Shown here one piece after another: positions 44,424 to 55,039 of a stretch of DNA of 64,000 nucleotides. The stretch spans positions 16,424,175 to 16,488,174 of the forward strand of contig JBBCBC010000025.1 in the NCBI GenBank assembly GCA_037126765.1. Direction: 5' to 3'. Position 1 is the stretch's first letter; each line of letters opens with the position of its first letter. Origin of the DNA: Stenogyne calaminthoides (lineage: Eukaryota > Streptophyta > Magnoliopsida > Lamiales > Lamiaceae). A program made the position numbers and the translations under genes. Under the pieces are notes generated by a model, which was given only the letters and a program-made list of their open reading frames with translations, ran no database searches and was not told the DNA's origin.

Positions 44424-44730
44424 CTCCCTCCGCCCCAAAAGTTATTTACCCCTTTGCTTTTGACACGAGTTTTAATGTGAGAGTTGTTTATTAGTATTTA
44501 AAGTAATAAAATGATTTTTGGTTGAGGGTATTGTAGTCATTTTTTACTTTATTATTAAAGTAGATGACTTTTTGTGGGTAAAAGTAACGACATGAGATAT
44601 AATTTTGAGATGTTGGGAGGGGATAGTTGAAAAGAGTATAGTTACTTTATTGTCTTTTATGGAAAAGGGTAAACAAGTTTGGGACGGACCTTTTGAGAAA
44701 AATGGGTAAATAATTTTGGGACGAAGGGAG
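44424..44730. mobile_element. Stowaway MITE
   Basis: 307 bp from CTCCCTCCGCCCCAAAAG to TTTTGGGACGAAGGGAG, with TA at 44422-44423 and 44731-44732. It is a different subfamily from 6909-7185 (the interior is unrelated). Non-coding. Confidence 0.92.
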
Positions 44731-44849
44731 TAACAATTAATTGTGCTTTTAAAGTATTATTACTTATTTAGTAAATATGAACTTATTTAAGGCAAAAACC
44801 TGTATGATCTATTGATATTGCGTACTTTAAAATTTGTGCAATTACCAAG

Positions 44850-45140
44850 TGTGCAGAAGTCGGAAATCGCTAGTCGGGCATTATGGCCGCTTAGCGCCTA
44901 GACCGTCTAGGCGGTCCGACTTTTTTTTTAATTACAAAAATTAACATAAATCCACCTAAATCTGCCTAGACGGCCGCCTAGATCCACCTAGACTCGGTTG
45001 GACCTGCCTAAATCCACCTAGACGGCCGCCTAGATCCGCCTAGGTGCAGCCTAGCAGCGAGAACAATTTTTCTCAACGATTTTGACAAAATCGGGGCGGC
45101 CGGCCGCCGCCTAGGCCAATTTCTGCAACCATGGCAATTA
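44850..45140. repeat. GC-rich CTAGGCGGCCGCCTAG repeat
   Basis: Several direct and inverted copies of CCTAGACGGCCGCCTAGATC occur, and the ends AAGTCGGAAATCGCTAG and CCTAGGCCAATTTCTGCAAC are roughly complementary. Such self-complementary tracts are typical of a plant miniature element. The class is not clear. Confidence 0.55.
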
Positions 45141-46200
45141 CTCATTTTATACTCAAAATTAAATATCGCGGGTCAGAATAACCCGCACGAGGGGGATCTG
45201 TGCGGGCGATCTTCTTCTTTCTCGCGATACTTCTTCCTTTTTTTTTTCGATCTTCGTTTCATCTCATCCTTATTTTTATATTTAAATCTGTCTCTTCTCT
45301 CTCCTAGATCCATGACGGTTTTTCCCTTCCTTGTTCTCTGATCATCTGTTCACATTCTCTGTAGTGTTTTTATATTGCTATAGTTGTGTTACCATATGAA
45401 TAAAAGACTATTACTGCATGAATAAAATTGTGTTACTAGTTCATATCGTAACATTATGAATCACTGAATCAAATAGTGTGTCATTTCCCAAGTACTTCCA
45501 CTTTCATTTAGTAACATATGAATCACTGAATTTGAGAACTGTGATGTTATGATTATTTGAGTGTTTTAAGATTTGTTTGGTGTTTCTTCAATATGTTGTT
45601 CTTTCCTTATTTATTCTCCATGCTTTCAGAGTTCTCTTCCCTAAGTATTTCATCTCCAGGTTCTTCCATTTTCATCTATGTTCTTGAGACTTTGATTTTT
45701 CACAACTAAATTTTATTTTCATATTGTTCCTTAAACCTTGGTTTTCTCACGTTTTTCCCCTGTAATTTTTCATACTGATAAAAGTTGTGCTATTGTATGA
45801 ACAAAATAGTGTTACTGCATGAGAAAAAATGTGTTATTATTTCATGTCGAAACACTATTTTGTTCTTGTAGCAACACTCGTTTTGTTCATGTAGTAACAC
45901 ATGAATAACTGAACCAAATATCTATGATGCTATGATTATCTGATAGATTTCGATTTTGTTGGTGTTTTTCTTCAATATGGTGTTTAATAAACTGTGTGAC
46001 CTTCATTCAATAGTGTTAAGATCATCTTCGTCGGATTTATACGTCTTTTCTCCATCGCTGATTTGCGTTCTACTTTTTAGGATTTTCCTGTATGAATATT
46101 GTCAAATATGTTTTGTACTTGCATCGTGATTTCTTAACTCGATTGACCCGTTAGATTTTTGATATCTTGCCTAATATAATTGATATTGCACATATGGTTT
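45141..46200. other. Intergenic, with a diverged internal duplication
   Basis: No gene recognised. The stretch around 45376-45590 (ATGAATAAAA-GTGTTACT, ATGAATCACTGAA) recurs in diverged form at 45785-45990. GAACAAAATAGTGTTACTGC (45801) is the inverse of AACACTATTTTGTTC (45846), giving a hairpin. A pocket at 45167-45215 (CGCGGGTCAG, CCCGCACGAG, GTGCGGGCGATC) is unusually GC-rich. Confidence 0.5.
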
Positions 46201-46202
46201 AT

Positions 46203-46345
46203 GTCAGTGTTTTTAAAACCGGACCGGACCGGCCGATTCAACCGGTTTAACCGGGAACCGGTCCCAAAACCGGTCCGAATACACCCTAATAACCGTTTTT
46301 GCGGTCAAATTGGTCAAACCTGGAAGAACCGATCAAAATCGGAGT
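46203..46345. mobile_element. End of a DNA transposon (AACCGG-rich)
   Basis: CAGTGTTTTTAAAACCGGAC followed by repeated CCGGTTTAACCGGGAACCGG is the form of one end of a common dicot non-autonomous element. The other end was not found. Confidence 0.45.
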
Positions 46346-46394
46346 AAAACCGAAGGCGTTTGGTATTTTCTTAGAGAGAGAAATAGTAGAAGAG

Positions 46395-46542
46395 ATGAGG
46401 AAATTCGATCCGTGGCCGGTGTTCATCAAGAGAGAATGGAATCGTTGCTGGCCTTTCCTCGTCGGATTTGCAGTTACTGGAACCATCAAAGTTCTCCGTC
46501 AGCCTCACAGAGAAGGACACCAAGAACTCTAAATTTGTGTAG
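46395..46542 (+). pseudogene. Mitochondrial ATP synthase 6 kDa subunit, frameshifted copy
   Basis: ATG at 46395 opens MRKFDPWPVFIKREWNRCWP then FLVGFAVTGTI, which is the N-terminus of the small plant-specific 6 kDa subunit of mitochondrial F1Fo ATP synthase (family start MRxFDPWPVFFKREWKRNWP). After TI the written frame goes into unrelated residues and stops at 46530. Shifting by one base near 46487 (AAAG) gives KFSVSLTEKDTKNSKFV and stop TAG at 46540-46542, which is the family's C-terminus. One extra A therefore separates a nearly perfect 48-residue protein from a broken one. No intron is present. A purine-rich leader (AGAGAGAGAAATAGTAGAAG) precedes it, and a transposon end lies 50 bp upstream. 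It could be a real gene with a sequence error, a processed copy, or a captured fragment. Confidence 0.8.
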
Positions 46543-46753
46543 ACAAAAAAATAGGGGTGAAATACTGAATATAGTATTTTGTGGGTGAATGAAGAGGTGG
46601 TTTTGTGATGAAGATGGATACTTTTCTCCCTTTAAATCAATTATGACCTATGTTTTCTCCCTTCTTTTCTGGGGAAAAGGACGAGGAAGGCAAACAACTG
46701 CGCATAAATCTCTTTTTGTTAGGATAATGTTTTAGGTTTTGTTAGTAGTATTA

Positions 46754-46757
<4 letters not shown>
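46543..46757 (+). other. Downstream region of the ATP synthase subunit copy
   Basis: AT-rich, with no clear poly(A) tail. The sequence does not show the A-run expected of a fresh retrocopy. Confidence 0.4.
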
Positions 46758-46784
<27 letters not shown>

Positions 46785-46785
46785 T
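46758..46785. repeat. (TA)n microsatellite
   Basis: Thirteen to fourteen TA units, exactly at the end of the copia fragment that follows. Confidence 0.95.
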
Positions 46786-46789
46786 ACTT

Positions 46790-47890
46790 TGATATCTTGC
46801 TACCATGCCTACGACGTAGCAGATATCCGGTCTCGTACACAACATTGCATACATGAGACTCCCTCTTTAATTGACGAGATAAGAATGCCTCTCATGTCAT
46901 CTATCTCCCTTTGTGTCTTAGGGCACATGTCTTTCGATAGATGGATTCCGTGCCTGAAAGGTACAAAACCCTTCTTGGAATCTTGCATGTTGAAACACTT
47001 CAAAAAGGTATCTATGTATGAAGGTTGCGATAAGCCGATCATTCTTTTCTTTCGATCTCGAGTGATCTTGATCCCAAGAATATGACCGGCTTCCCCTAAG
47101 TCCTTCATATCAAACTGTTTTGACAGCCATACCCTTACGTCTGACAAAACCTTTACATCGTTTTCGATGAGCAGAATATCATCTACGTATAGTACTAGGA
47201 ATACCAAGACAGTTATATTACACTTCCTATAAACACAACTCTCAAAATCATTTTGATCAAACCCATAAGATTTGATTACATGATCAAAACATTGGTTCCA
47301 AGCCCGAGATGCTTGCTTAAGTCCATAAATGGACTTCCTGAGCTTGCACACAAGGTGTTCTGGGCCTTTTTTTGATGAAACCTCCAGGCTGTTGCATATA
47401 GATTTCCTCGTCAAGACTCCCATTAAGGAAAGTTGTCTTGACATCCATTTACCAGATCTCAAAATTTAGATGCGCAGCTATTGCCAAGAGAATACACATG
47501 GACTTAAGCATGGCTACAGGCGAAAAGGTTTCTTCATAATCGATACCCTCTTTCTGAGTGTATCCCTTTGCCACAAGCCTAGCTTTAAAGGTTTCCACCT
47601 TCCCGTCCGGTCCTCTTTTCCTCTTGTAGACCCACTTGCATCCAATGGGTTTGACCCCATTGGGTGGTTCAACTAGCTCCCACATCCGGATTATGGTCCA
47701 TTGAGCCCATCTCGGCTTCCATCGCAGTTTGCCAGGATTCTGAATCCTTATCTTGGACCGCCTCCTTGTAGGACCAGGGGTCTGATTCACTATCCCTGGG
47801 GACCAAATCCAAAGATTCTCCTATCCCCATGAATCTCCCAGGTTGACGAACAACCCTCCCACTACGACGAGGTTCCGATTATGTCGGTGT
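46790..47890 (-). pseudogene. Ty1/copia RT fragment (Tork-like)
   Basis: From about 47880 down: WQTAMEAEM-like start, VKPIGCKWVYKRKRGPDGKV, KARLVAKGYTQKEGIDYEET and FSPVAMLKS (47790-47449). After a frame change come LRKSIYGLKQASRAWNQCFD, VLYVDDILLIENDVKVLSDV, FDMKDLGEAGHILGIKITRD, GLSQPSYIDTFLKCFNMQDS and KKGFVPFRHGIHLSKDMCP (to 46809). YVDD is intact. KRKRGPDGKVETFKARLVAK is characteristic of the Tork lineage, different from A, B and C. It is truncated on one side by the TA microsatellite and on the other by element D. No integrase or LTR. Confidence 0.88.
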
Positions 47891-47894
47891 GACG

Positions 47895-48541
47895 TCTTGG
47901 GATATTTTAGTTTTGATTATTTATGCTAAAACATTATGTAATTGTCAACTTGTATTGTTTAAGTTCATTTCTACAGGAAATGAGTGGAGTGGGAAGTGAA
48001 CAAGTTGAGGGGGAACTGATCTGAAGTTTCCTGAGAAAATAGGCCTGAAGACAAGTGGCCTGAATGGAAAATAGGCCTGAGGAAAAGTGGCCTGAATGGA
48101 AGAAGGCTGAAGTCCAATACCGCTGAATGTCAGAATGGTCTGAACGAGAAATCTGAATCTTTGAAATGTTTGAATTTCGAATCTTTGAAATGTTTGAATT
48201 CGTGAATCTTTGAATTGATGAATCTTTGAATTGTTTGAATCTTTGAATGTCAGAAGGCCTGAGTCCAAGACCGCTGAATGTCAGAAGGCCCGAGTTCAGA
48301 AGGCTGATTTCAGAAGGCCTGAATGCTGACGTGGACCGAGGCAGTCAAAAAGCCTGACAAAAAGCTGCAGAAATTACAGAATAGTGTGGATTTGAATGTG
48401 ACTTTCTCCAACGGTAACATTCAAATCCACACTATAAATACAAGCTCTTCCATCAAATTAAGTATGGAAAAATGCTATCAAGCCAAGAGCCATATCTTAA
48501 AGCATTCCCACCATAGAACACAAATCTGTAGATATCCAAAG
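47895..48541 (+). repeat. 5' LTR of element D, first part
   Basis: Corresponds to 63726-64000. It contains tandem GAATCTTTGAAATGTTT-like units (48152-48250, about five, not seen in the visible part of the 3' LTR) and ends in CAAAG (48537-48541), the target duplication of element C. Confidence 0.9.
48433..48440 (+). promoter_or_regulatory. TATA box in the 5' LTR of element D
   Basis: TATAAATA on the plus strand within CCACACTATAAATACAAGC, about 100 bp before the insertion of element C. C now separates this promoter from D's interior. Confidence 0.65.
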
Positions 48542-50482
48542 TGTTGGTCCCAGTGAGAACGAGTCTTACACGTGTATGGGGGGGGGGAATACACGTGTTC
48601 AGTGATTTTAAAACTTTTTCTTCATCGAGGTCACTTGGGTCGAAAAATCCTCAAGATTAGGTTCTCGAGAAGCACGCAGTTGCTCGAGTCAAAGTCTCTC
48701 GAGATGATGATCCCGAAGCTTTTCGAAACCTCGATAATCCCAACCGAGTCCTGAGTGTCGAGATCCCGAGTTGCTTGGATCGATAACTAACTTCTTCAAT
48801 CCTCGGATGAGAGTTCGGTTTGGTAACTATCTCGTTCTAGCTTTACTCGATCGTCTTGAATGGTTGGCCCTTAGATTATGCTTTCGTTTTAAGCTTTCTT
48901 TGAAAACCTTCCCTTATGAAATAGTGATTAGGCCGTGAATTACTTATGCAACTTTTCAAAGGATTGATTCCAATCAATATCAATGAAAAGTATGCTTTCA
49001 AAATCAAGTTGATGCAACAATTAAGCACGATAAGGAAAGCGATAAAAGAACACAACAGATTATAGTGGTTCGAGACTCAAGCTCCTACATCCACTCTCCC
49101 CGACTCTTGAGAGAAATTCACTATCAAACGAAGCTTTTACGACTACCTCGTAGTTTACTTACTCAACTCGGCCCTGAGTTTTCTGACTACTCCACGTAGT
49201 TTACTTACTCAACCCGACCTTGAGTTTTCTGACTACCTCCGTAGTTTACTTACTCAATCACACACAAGCTTTCAGACTACCCCCGCAGCAGCTTACTAAC
49301 TTCTTCTCTAGAGTTTTCTCGACTACTCCGCCGTAGTTTACTAACTCTTTACAACTCTACTTACCAACAAACACACTCCAACTACCTTCTCAAGGGTTTG
49401 GGGTTTCTTGGTTGGTTTCCAACTAGGATGAGATATCCTTTACAATAAAGCACAATGCAAAGGGTTAGGATATCTCGACTAAGCTTTGGATAAAACTTAT
49501 CACGCTAGGCTTAGTAAAGTGAGCTCTCTTCAATATAAAAGCACTTGGGAAATTCAAGGTATTTCGAGTGCTTTAACTTTTGCAAGAATAAGTTTGAGCT
49601 CTTGTTTCGTATAAATTTCCCGTAACCTTACTATGTAGAGGGTCACCAGTATTTATAGGCATACACCAAGGTCACTCTTGAAAACTATCCGTTGGAGAGA
49701 TAGCTTCGTGAATTCCCTCTTATGGTGTGTGAAAAACGGCTATATTTAGAGTTTGAAACTCCCTAACACGTTTTAGGCAATAGCCTTTCATGTAGCCGAT
49801 CTTCACTTTTTGTTGTCTGGAACTTTCGTACATCCGACATCTTTTTTTTTTGACTTGTCACTTTGTCATTGATGGGTATAGTGCAGTGTCATCTTCCTCT
49901 TTTTGACTTTTGTCTTCAGTTAAGGGTAAACACCTTTAACGGCTCTTTTGATCACAAACTCTGAGTTTGATATAACCTTAACAATACTTCTGACTTAGTT
50001 CCTTTTGTCTGCATTTGAATGTCTTGGCAATATCTAACTTTTTAAGGCATCGCGTTTCTCTCAGTATTGCATCCTTCAGATAGTTATATTCAGTGCCTCG
50101 GAACATTCAGTTCATCTTCGAGCATTGATATATTCTTGAGTCTTCGATAATTCTTGTGCTCTTAGTTTTCTTGATCTTCGATACTCGGTCTTCGATCTTG
50201 TGTCTTGTCTTGTGTCTTGAGTCTTCGAGTCTTGATTTATCTTGACCGCTTTTTTTCGAGTCTTCATCTTTGAGTCTTGATCTCTCGATTTCATCTTCGA
50301 GTCTTCGAGAGACTATTCTGAAACTATATCTGCTGACTTATACATTTTGCAGATAACATCCTGAATACTCTAAAACTGAATCCTGACTCAACTATCAAGA
50401 TCATTACTGAACATGTCATACTCAGGGGTTTTGGGATCTTAATCAAAATCATATAATCTTTTATTAAATTCATCTCCCAACA
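48542..50482 (-). repeat. Left (3') LTR of element C
   Basis: 1941 bp. A minus-strand TATAAATA lies at 49650-49657. Near the start, CTTACACGTGTAT and ATACACGTGTTCAG form an inverted repeat (with two CACGTG G-box motifs) around a G10 run (48563-48603). Differences from the right LTR are concentrated at CTG/CAG positions. Confidence 0.95.
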
Positions 50483-50502
50483 ATTTCCCCCTTTTTGATG
50501 AT
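50483..50502 (-). other. Polypurine tract of element C
   Basis: The minus strand reads TCATCAAAAAGGGGGAAAT directly before TGTTGGGAGATG, the same tract as in element B. Confidence 0.85.
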
Positions 50503-50852
50503 GCCAAAACCTATCTTGTTACAAGTATATAACCTATTCTCAGGTTTCAGTTTTATCTATTACAAGATTGGTTATGTCCCAACAGTTTCCTGAATCAGAG
50601 AATCTCCCAAAATTTTTTTCAGAGAGTCTCCCAAGCATTTCATCACCAAACAATCAGTAATCAGGCATATCAAAAGACATGTAAAATAAGATAATGAGGT
50701 ATTATCTTTTGAGCATAATGATAAATCTTCATTGATGATAAGTGTTGCTTTTACTGATTACATGAATTTATCAAACAAAATAAAAAAGACAAACATTTGA
50801 AGAAACACAAAATCTTCTGAGTCTTCAGTTTTTAGTCTTCAGATTTGGCTCT

Positions 50853-53800
50853 TCAGTCTTCTGCTCTGTTTACTTCATTTTCGATTTCATCAGTGGGCAC
50901 TTCCAGATCAAACATTCCGAAGTATCTCTTCTTCAACTCATTTCTTTCCCTGATGATGTCTGGACTGTTTCCAGTTAGTCCCATCTGACCAGCGTACTGA
51001 GCAATTTCTTGCGTAATGGCCTTTTCATTTACCAAGCCATTACCAAGTTTCGGAGGAGGATAGGAATATGGACCGGGGGCTACTATCTGTACTCCAACCT
51101 TCATCCGCAAGGTTAATCCACTTTTGTAGATACTTTGGATAAAAGGTGAGAAGATGTTCAATGAAAGCTTCGTTCTGATCAGAGCCTTCCCTTCTCCATT
51201 CCCTGAGAACATCAAAATTGAACCAGAAGGTTCTCTTCACTTCTTCCCACACATCGTTGAGTTTAATGGGCATCCATTTATCAACATGGGGCCACTTCAG
51301 CGCTTTCGATGTTCCCTTCCTCTTGCTCGCAAACTTTCTGAAGTCACTCCTTCGTTTCTGCTCTTCGTCTATCTCTTTTCGATCCCCGAAGTTCCCGAGA
51401 CTGAAGCAGTAGCTTTCTTAGCTTGTTCTTTTTGGAGTGTCATCAGAGCCTCTCTGGAGTTGAAGACTTTCTTCTGAGGTTGAGACTCAGATTCTTCTTC
51501 ATTTTCCAGAATCAGTTTTCTCTGGGTTGGCTTAGAAGCTTTCGTACGCTTGCTTATAGGTTGAACAACGCCCAAGGCTTTCCTCTTCATAGGCAGTTCA
51601 GCACCAGCCTGGCTTGTTCCAACCTTAGTTCTATCACTTAGTTTCTCTCTTGCAACCTCAAGCTTGGTTTGCTTAGAAACTCGAATGTAGACAGGCTTCT
51701 CTACTTGAGCAAATTTTAACTTCTCAGTAGCATCGACTTCTTTAAAGGTTTGGGCTAAATTGTACATTTCAGCATCTTTCTAAGCCTTCTTTTCCAAAGT
51801 ACGTGCCATGAACTTCCTGAGGTCTGCACCTTCCCTTTCCCCCTTCTTGGCACCGTAGTTTGGAAGAAGTCCGGAGAGTCTGTGTCCATATGATCTTGTT
51901 CTTTGCTCACACAAATGGATCTCTCCCCGCTAGCTGATCTTGCTCATCTTCCATTCTTCTAATGTGGTTCTTAGCCACAGATAGTTCTTCAGAAATGTGG
52001 GCAAACTGGCCAGAGAGTGCATCTTTAAGCATCTCTGTCATCTTGGTCATGAGCACTGAGCTCATTTCCTCAACAGCAGATTTGATCCGCACCTCATATT
52101 TCTCTGTCAGTTTCACCTCTAGTAATTGATCGACTCACGGTGCTTTTTGTTTCATTTCATCACTTATCTCTGCATTGACTCCTCCAAATTTTCTTTTTTT
52201 TAGCTTTTCTTCCATGGAGGTCATCTGAGTGGTCAGAGTGTTTTGTATCTGCACCAGTTCTGAAGAATGGCTAAGTCCTTCCATTGTCTGAGCTTGATTG
52301 GCCAATGTTTCTTCCATCTGAGCAATTTTGATTGCCATTGGCTCAATCTTCTCAAGTTTCTCCATTACGGGAGTGAGATCAATCTCAGCAGCCTTCTGCA
52401 CCTTCTGTGCTGTTTGATCATCCTGAGCTTCTGCTTCATCCTGAGCTCCATCCTCCAGTTGAGCCTCAGTCTGTTTATCAGACATTTCAGAATTAAAGAT
52501 AGTACTTTCAGTAACTCTGGCATCATTATCAATAGTGCCAAAAGGTACCTGAAGAGTGCTAGCTTCAGTCTGAGGTTGATCAGCAACAGAAGTCTCTATT
52601 TCTGTTTGAGACTGATCCTCAGCTTCTCCCTGTTGGTCCCCATCTCCATCTTTGGATTTGTCTCCGCTGCTCGGGGCACCAACCTCATTTGCTTTCTTCT
52701 CAGCTAGCTTCCTCTGAACCAGCTCATCAAAATCGGAATTTTTCAATCTGAGCTTTGTCCTTCTGAACCCTGAGAAGTCGGTCAGGAAGGCTGTCTCCTC
52801 ATTCCACCAGTCTTCCCCTCTGAATGCAGCAATATCAAGCATCTCGGGAAGAGTCTGATTGAGGATATACACTGTCGTCCTTAATCTGAAGAATATATCT
52901 TCTTGGATCGAGGGTATGAAATTTGAGCTCGGGGTGTCGGTCGAGGATGAACCGTTCCCCTTGCTCCTCCATTCGCCTTCTTGACCTCGCCTTTCTTCCA
53001 TCTCGGGCTCTCTCGGTTCATGGGGAAACTTACGCTAAGGGATCAAGCGATGGGTCACTCGGGGAGCTCATCCAGTACATTTTGCTCTGAGCCTCGGTAG
53101 TATCTGAAGCTTGTGCATTCAGGTCCTCGGTTTACATCCCCGAGTGGGTTACGAGACTGGTGGCATTTCCTCGATATGAGTCGAGTTGGCTTAATGATGC
53201 GAGCACGCACATCTTCGGATCGACTCTGGTAGCTCTTGATCTGAAACTGTTCATCTGAGGTAGGCATTTAAGTCTGAGCTCCTTGAAAAATTTCTGAGAA
53301 ATTTTATCTGAACCGAGTGATGTCTCCAAAGACCTCGAGAAGACACGCTCCTCGATCGATCTGTGTCCTTGAGATAACTGAGCCAAAGCACTTGTAAAGG
53401 TGAACTTTGAGCGGTTTGGCCCTCGGGTTGTCTCTCCTCGAATCATCAAGTACCATCGTCGGTGAGAACCACCAATCTTCTGCGCTTTGGAGCGAGGTTC
53501 TTCTGCCTCAGCAGTTTTGCTCCTTGCTCTATTTTTTGCCTCCAATGAAACCTTCCCCCGGGTTTGTTGAATCTCTTTCTCGGCCCGACCCTGAAGGTGA
53601 TTCTACCTTCTTTTCTCTTTTCCTCGAATAGCACCTTCTTCACAAAGATGGGTTTGAAGAGAATTTGGATTTAGGGAATGGGGTTGAGTTGGCGAAGATA
53701 TCCTCTTCCTCTCTGCACATCTCCAAAATATAGGCAATTTTGGTGGCATGGTGGATCTTGCCTTTCATTGTGATTTCCCCATTGACTCTTTTTATGATCT

Positions 53801-54416
53801 TGGCTTGCTCCGACACCATCTGGACTAGGAATTTCAGCCAGTTGAAGTCAGTGGTGGGAGATGCCTCGATCGCCGCCATCGATCGAGCTTGGGTACTAAT
53901 CTGCTCAAAACTCCCCGCAAAACTCATGACGCTCTTGCTCACAATATCCATCAGCACACGATATTGTGGCTTTAGGTGCTTCTTGTTCAAAGTTGCCTCA
54001 AACTTCACAGGATTCTCAGCAATCCTATCTAGGTACTCCTGCTCTCTTCTCGACATATACATCACAGGATCCTCTCCTCTATCACATAGCTCAAACACAT
54101 CATTCAGATTTTTCGGAATAATGCACACCTCCCTCTCAAAATCGACGTATTTTGATGAGTGATCTAGATGAGATACGGTAATCGAAGAGTGCATACAATC
54201 CTCTTCATCTGTTTTCAAATTGTAGATGAATTCGATTACCTCCTTTGCGAACTCCTGGTCTGGTCGACTTGCGACTAGATGGGTGAGTTTGGCCAGTCGG
54301 ATCATATTCAGAGCCTCCTCTTCTGGCTTTGAGTTGGTTGAGCTCTCAAGTGGGACAATGAACTCGTACCATGGCTTATTGGTTATGACCAATCTCTCGT
54401 ACATGGTTGGAGCCAT
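50853..54416 (-). pseudogene. ORF3 of element C, frame broken
   Basis: Start MAPTMYERLVITNKPWYEFI at 54416 (an upstream in-frame ATG at 54470 is less likely). The first 259 codons are open: EFAKEVIEFIYNLKTDEEDC and CIIPKNLNDVFEL match in pattern the first domain of the ORF3s of A and B, followed by NPVKFEATLNKKHLKPQYRV. Then come an Arg/Ser-rich piece (53545-53132), a domain beginning FFRLRTTVYILNQTLPEMLD (53001), an acidic Gln-rich stretch, a coiled coil (LTPVMEKLEKIEPMAIKIAQ, TTQMTSMEEKLKKRKFG), a second coil (52116-51907), a basic segment with MKRKALG and SKRTKASKPTQRK, and a final part (51273-50853). No signal peptide or membrane helix is visible. Function unknown; several frame breaks sit in CTG/CAG-scrambled stretches. 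Confidence 0.7.
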
Positions 54417-54479
54417 TTTAGAATGTGATTGAAGAATTTGAAGCTTTAGGGTTTTGCGATTTCTGGGCAAAAGGGGATT

Positions 54480-55039
54480 TTAGTTACAGAGTATTTGGGA
54501 ATGAAGGGTTTGATAAAATTTTGGCTTGAATGGCTTGAAGAGGTATAGATAGCTTCGAGATCGTGGGGAATCGTGTAGGTTAGGTGAAAAGTAACGGTTG
54601 AGATTAATCTCTGATTAATCGGGTATATGAACCGACGATCTCCGAAAAGTAAGCCGCCAAAATATCCTCTGTGGTCAATAATGTGGCAGAGCATTAAATG
54701 ACTGTCCTTCTTTGGAATTTAAAACGATCCCGCCCAAAACATTCCTCAGGTGTTTTGTATTTATTGCAAATGATTACTGAGTTTTATTTAAGCAATAAAT
54801 GGCTCACATGAGTCATTACTTCTTCAGACTAATTTCCTTCTATCAGTCTTCTTTCGAAAGTTGACCTTGATAAAATGTTAGTATAATCTTGAAAAAAGAA
54901 AGGGTTTACATATTCTTTAATCTGACTATCGATCAAGAACTGAGTTTCTTGAGACTCAGTTCAGTATTTCATTTTATCCTGAGTTTCTCAGTAGAATTCT
55001 GAGAAAGCTTCATGTATCTGAAAATCTTCAATTTTCAGA
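54480..55039. other. Spacer between RNase H and ORF3 of element C
   Basis: About 560 bp, non-coding, leader of ORF3. Unlike element B, it has no opposite-strand unit. Confidence 0.5.

Noticed and set aside
45290..45350. Possible start of a host gene (pyrimidine-rich leader then ATG at 45312)
   Set aside because: The frame after the ATG closes quickly and no conserved protein follows.
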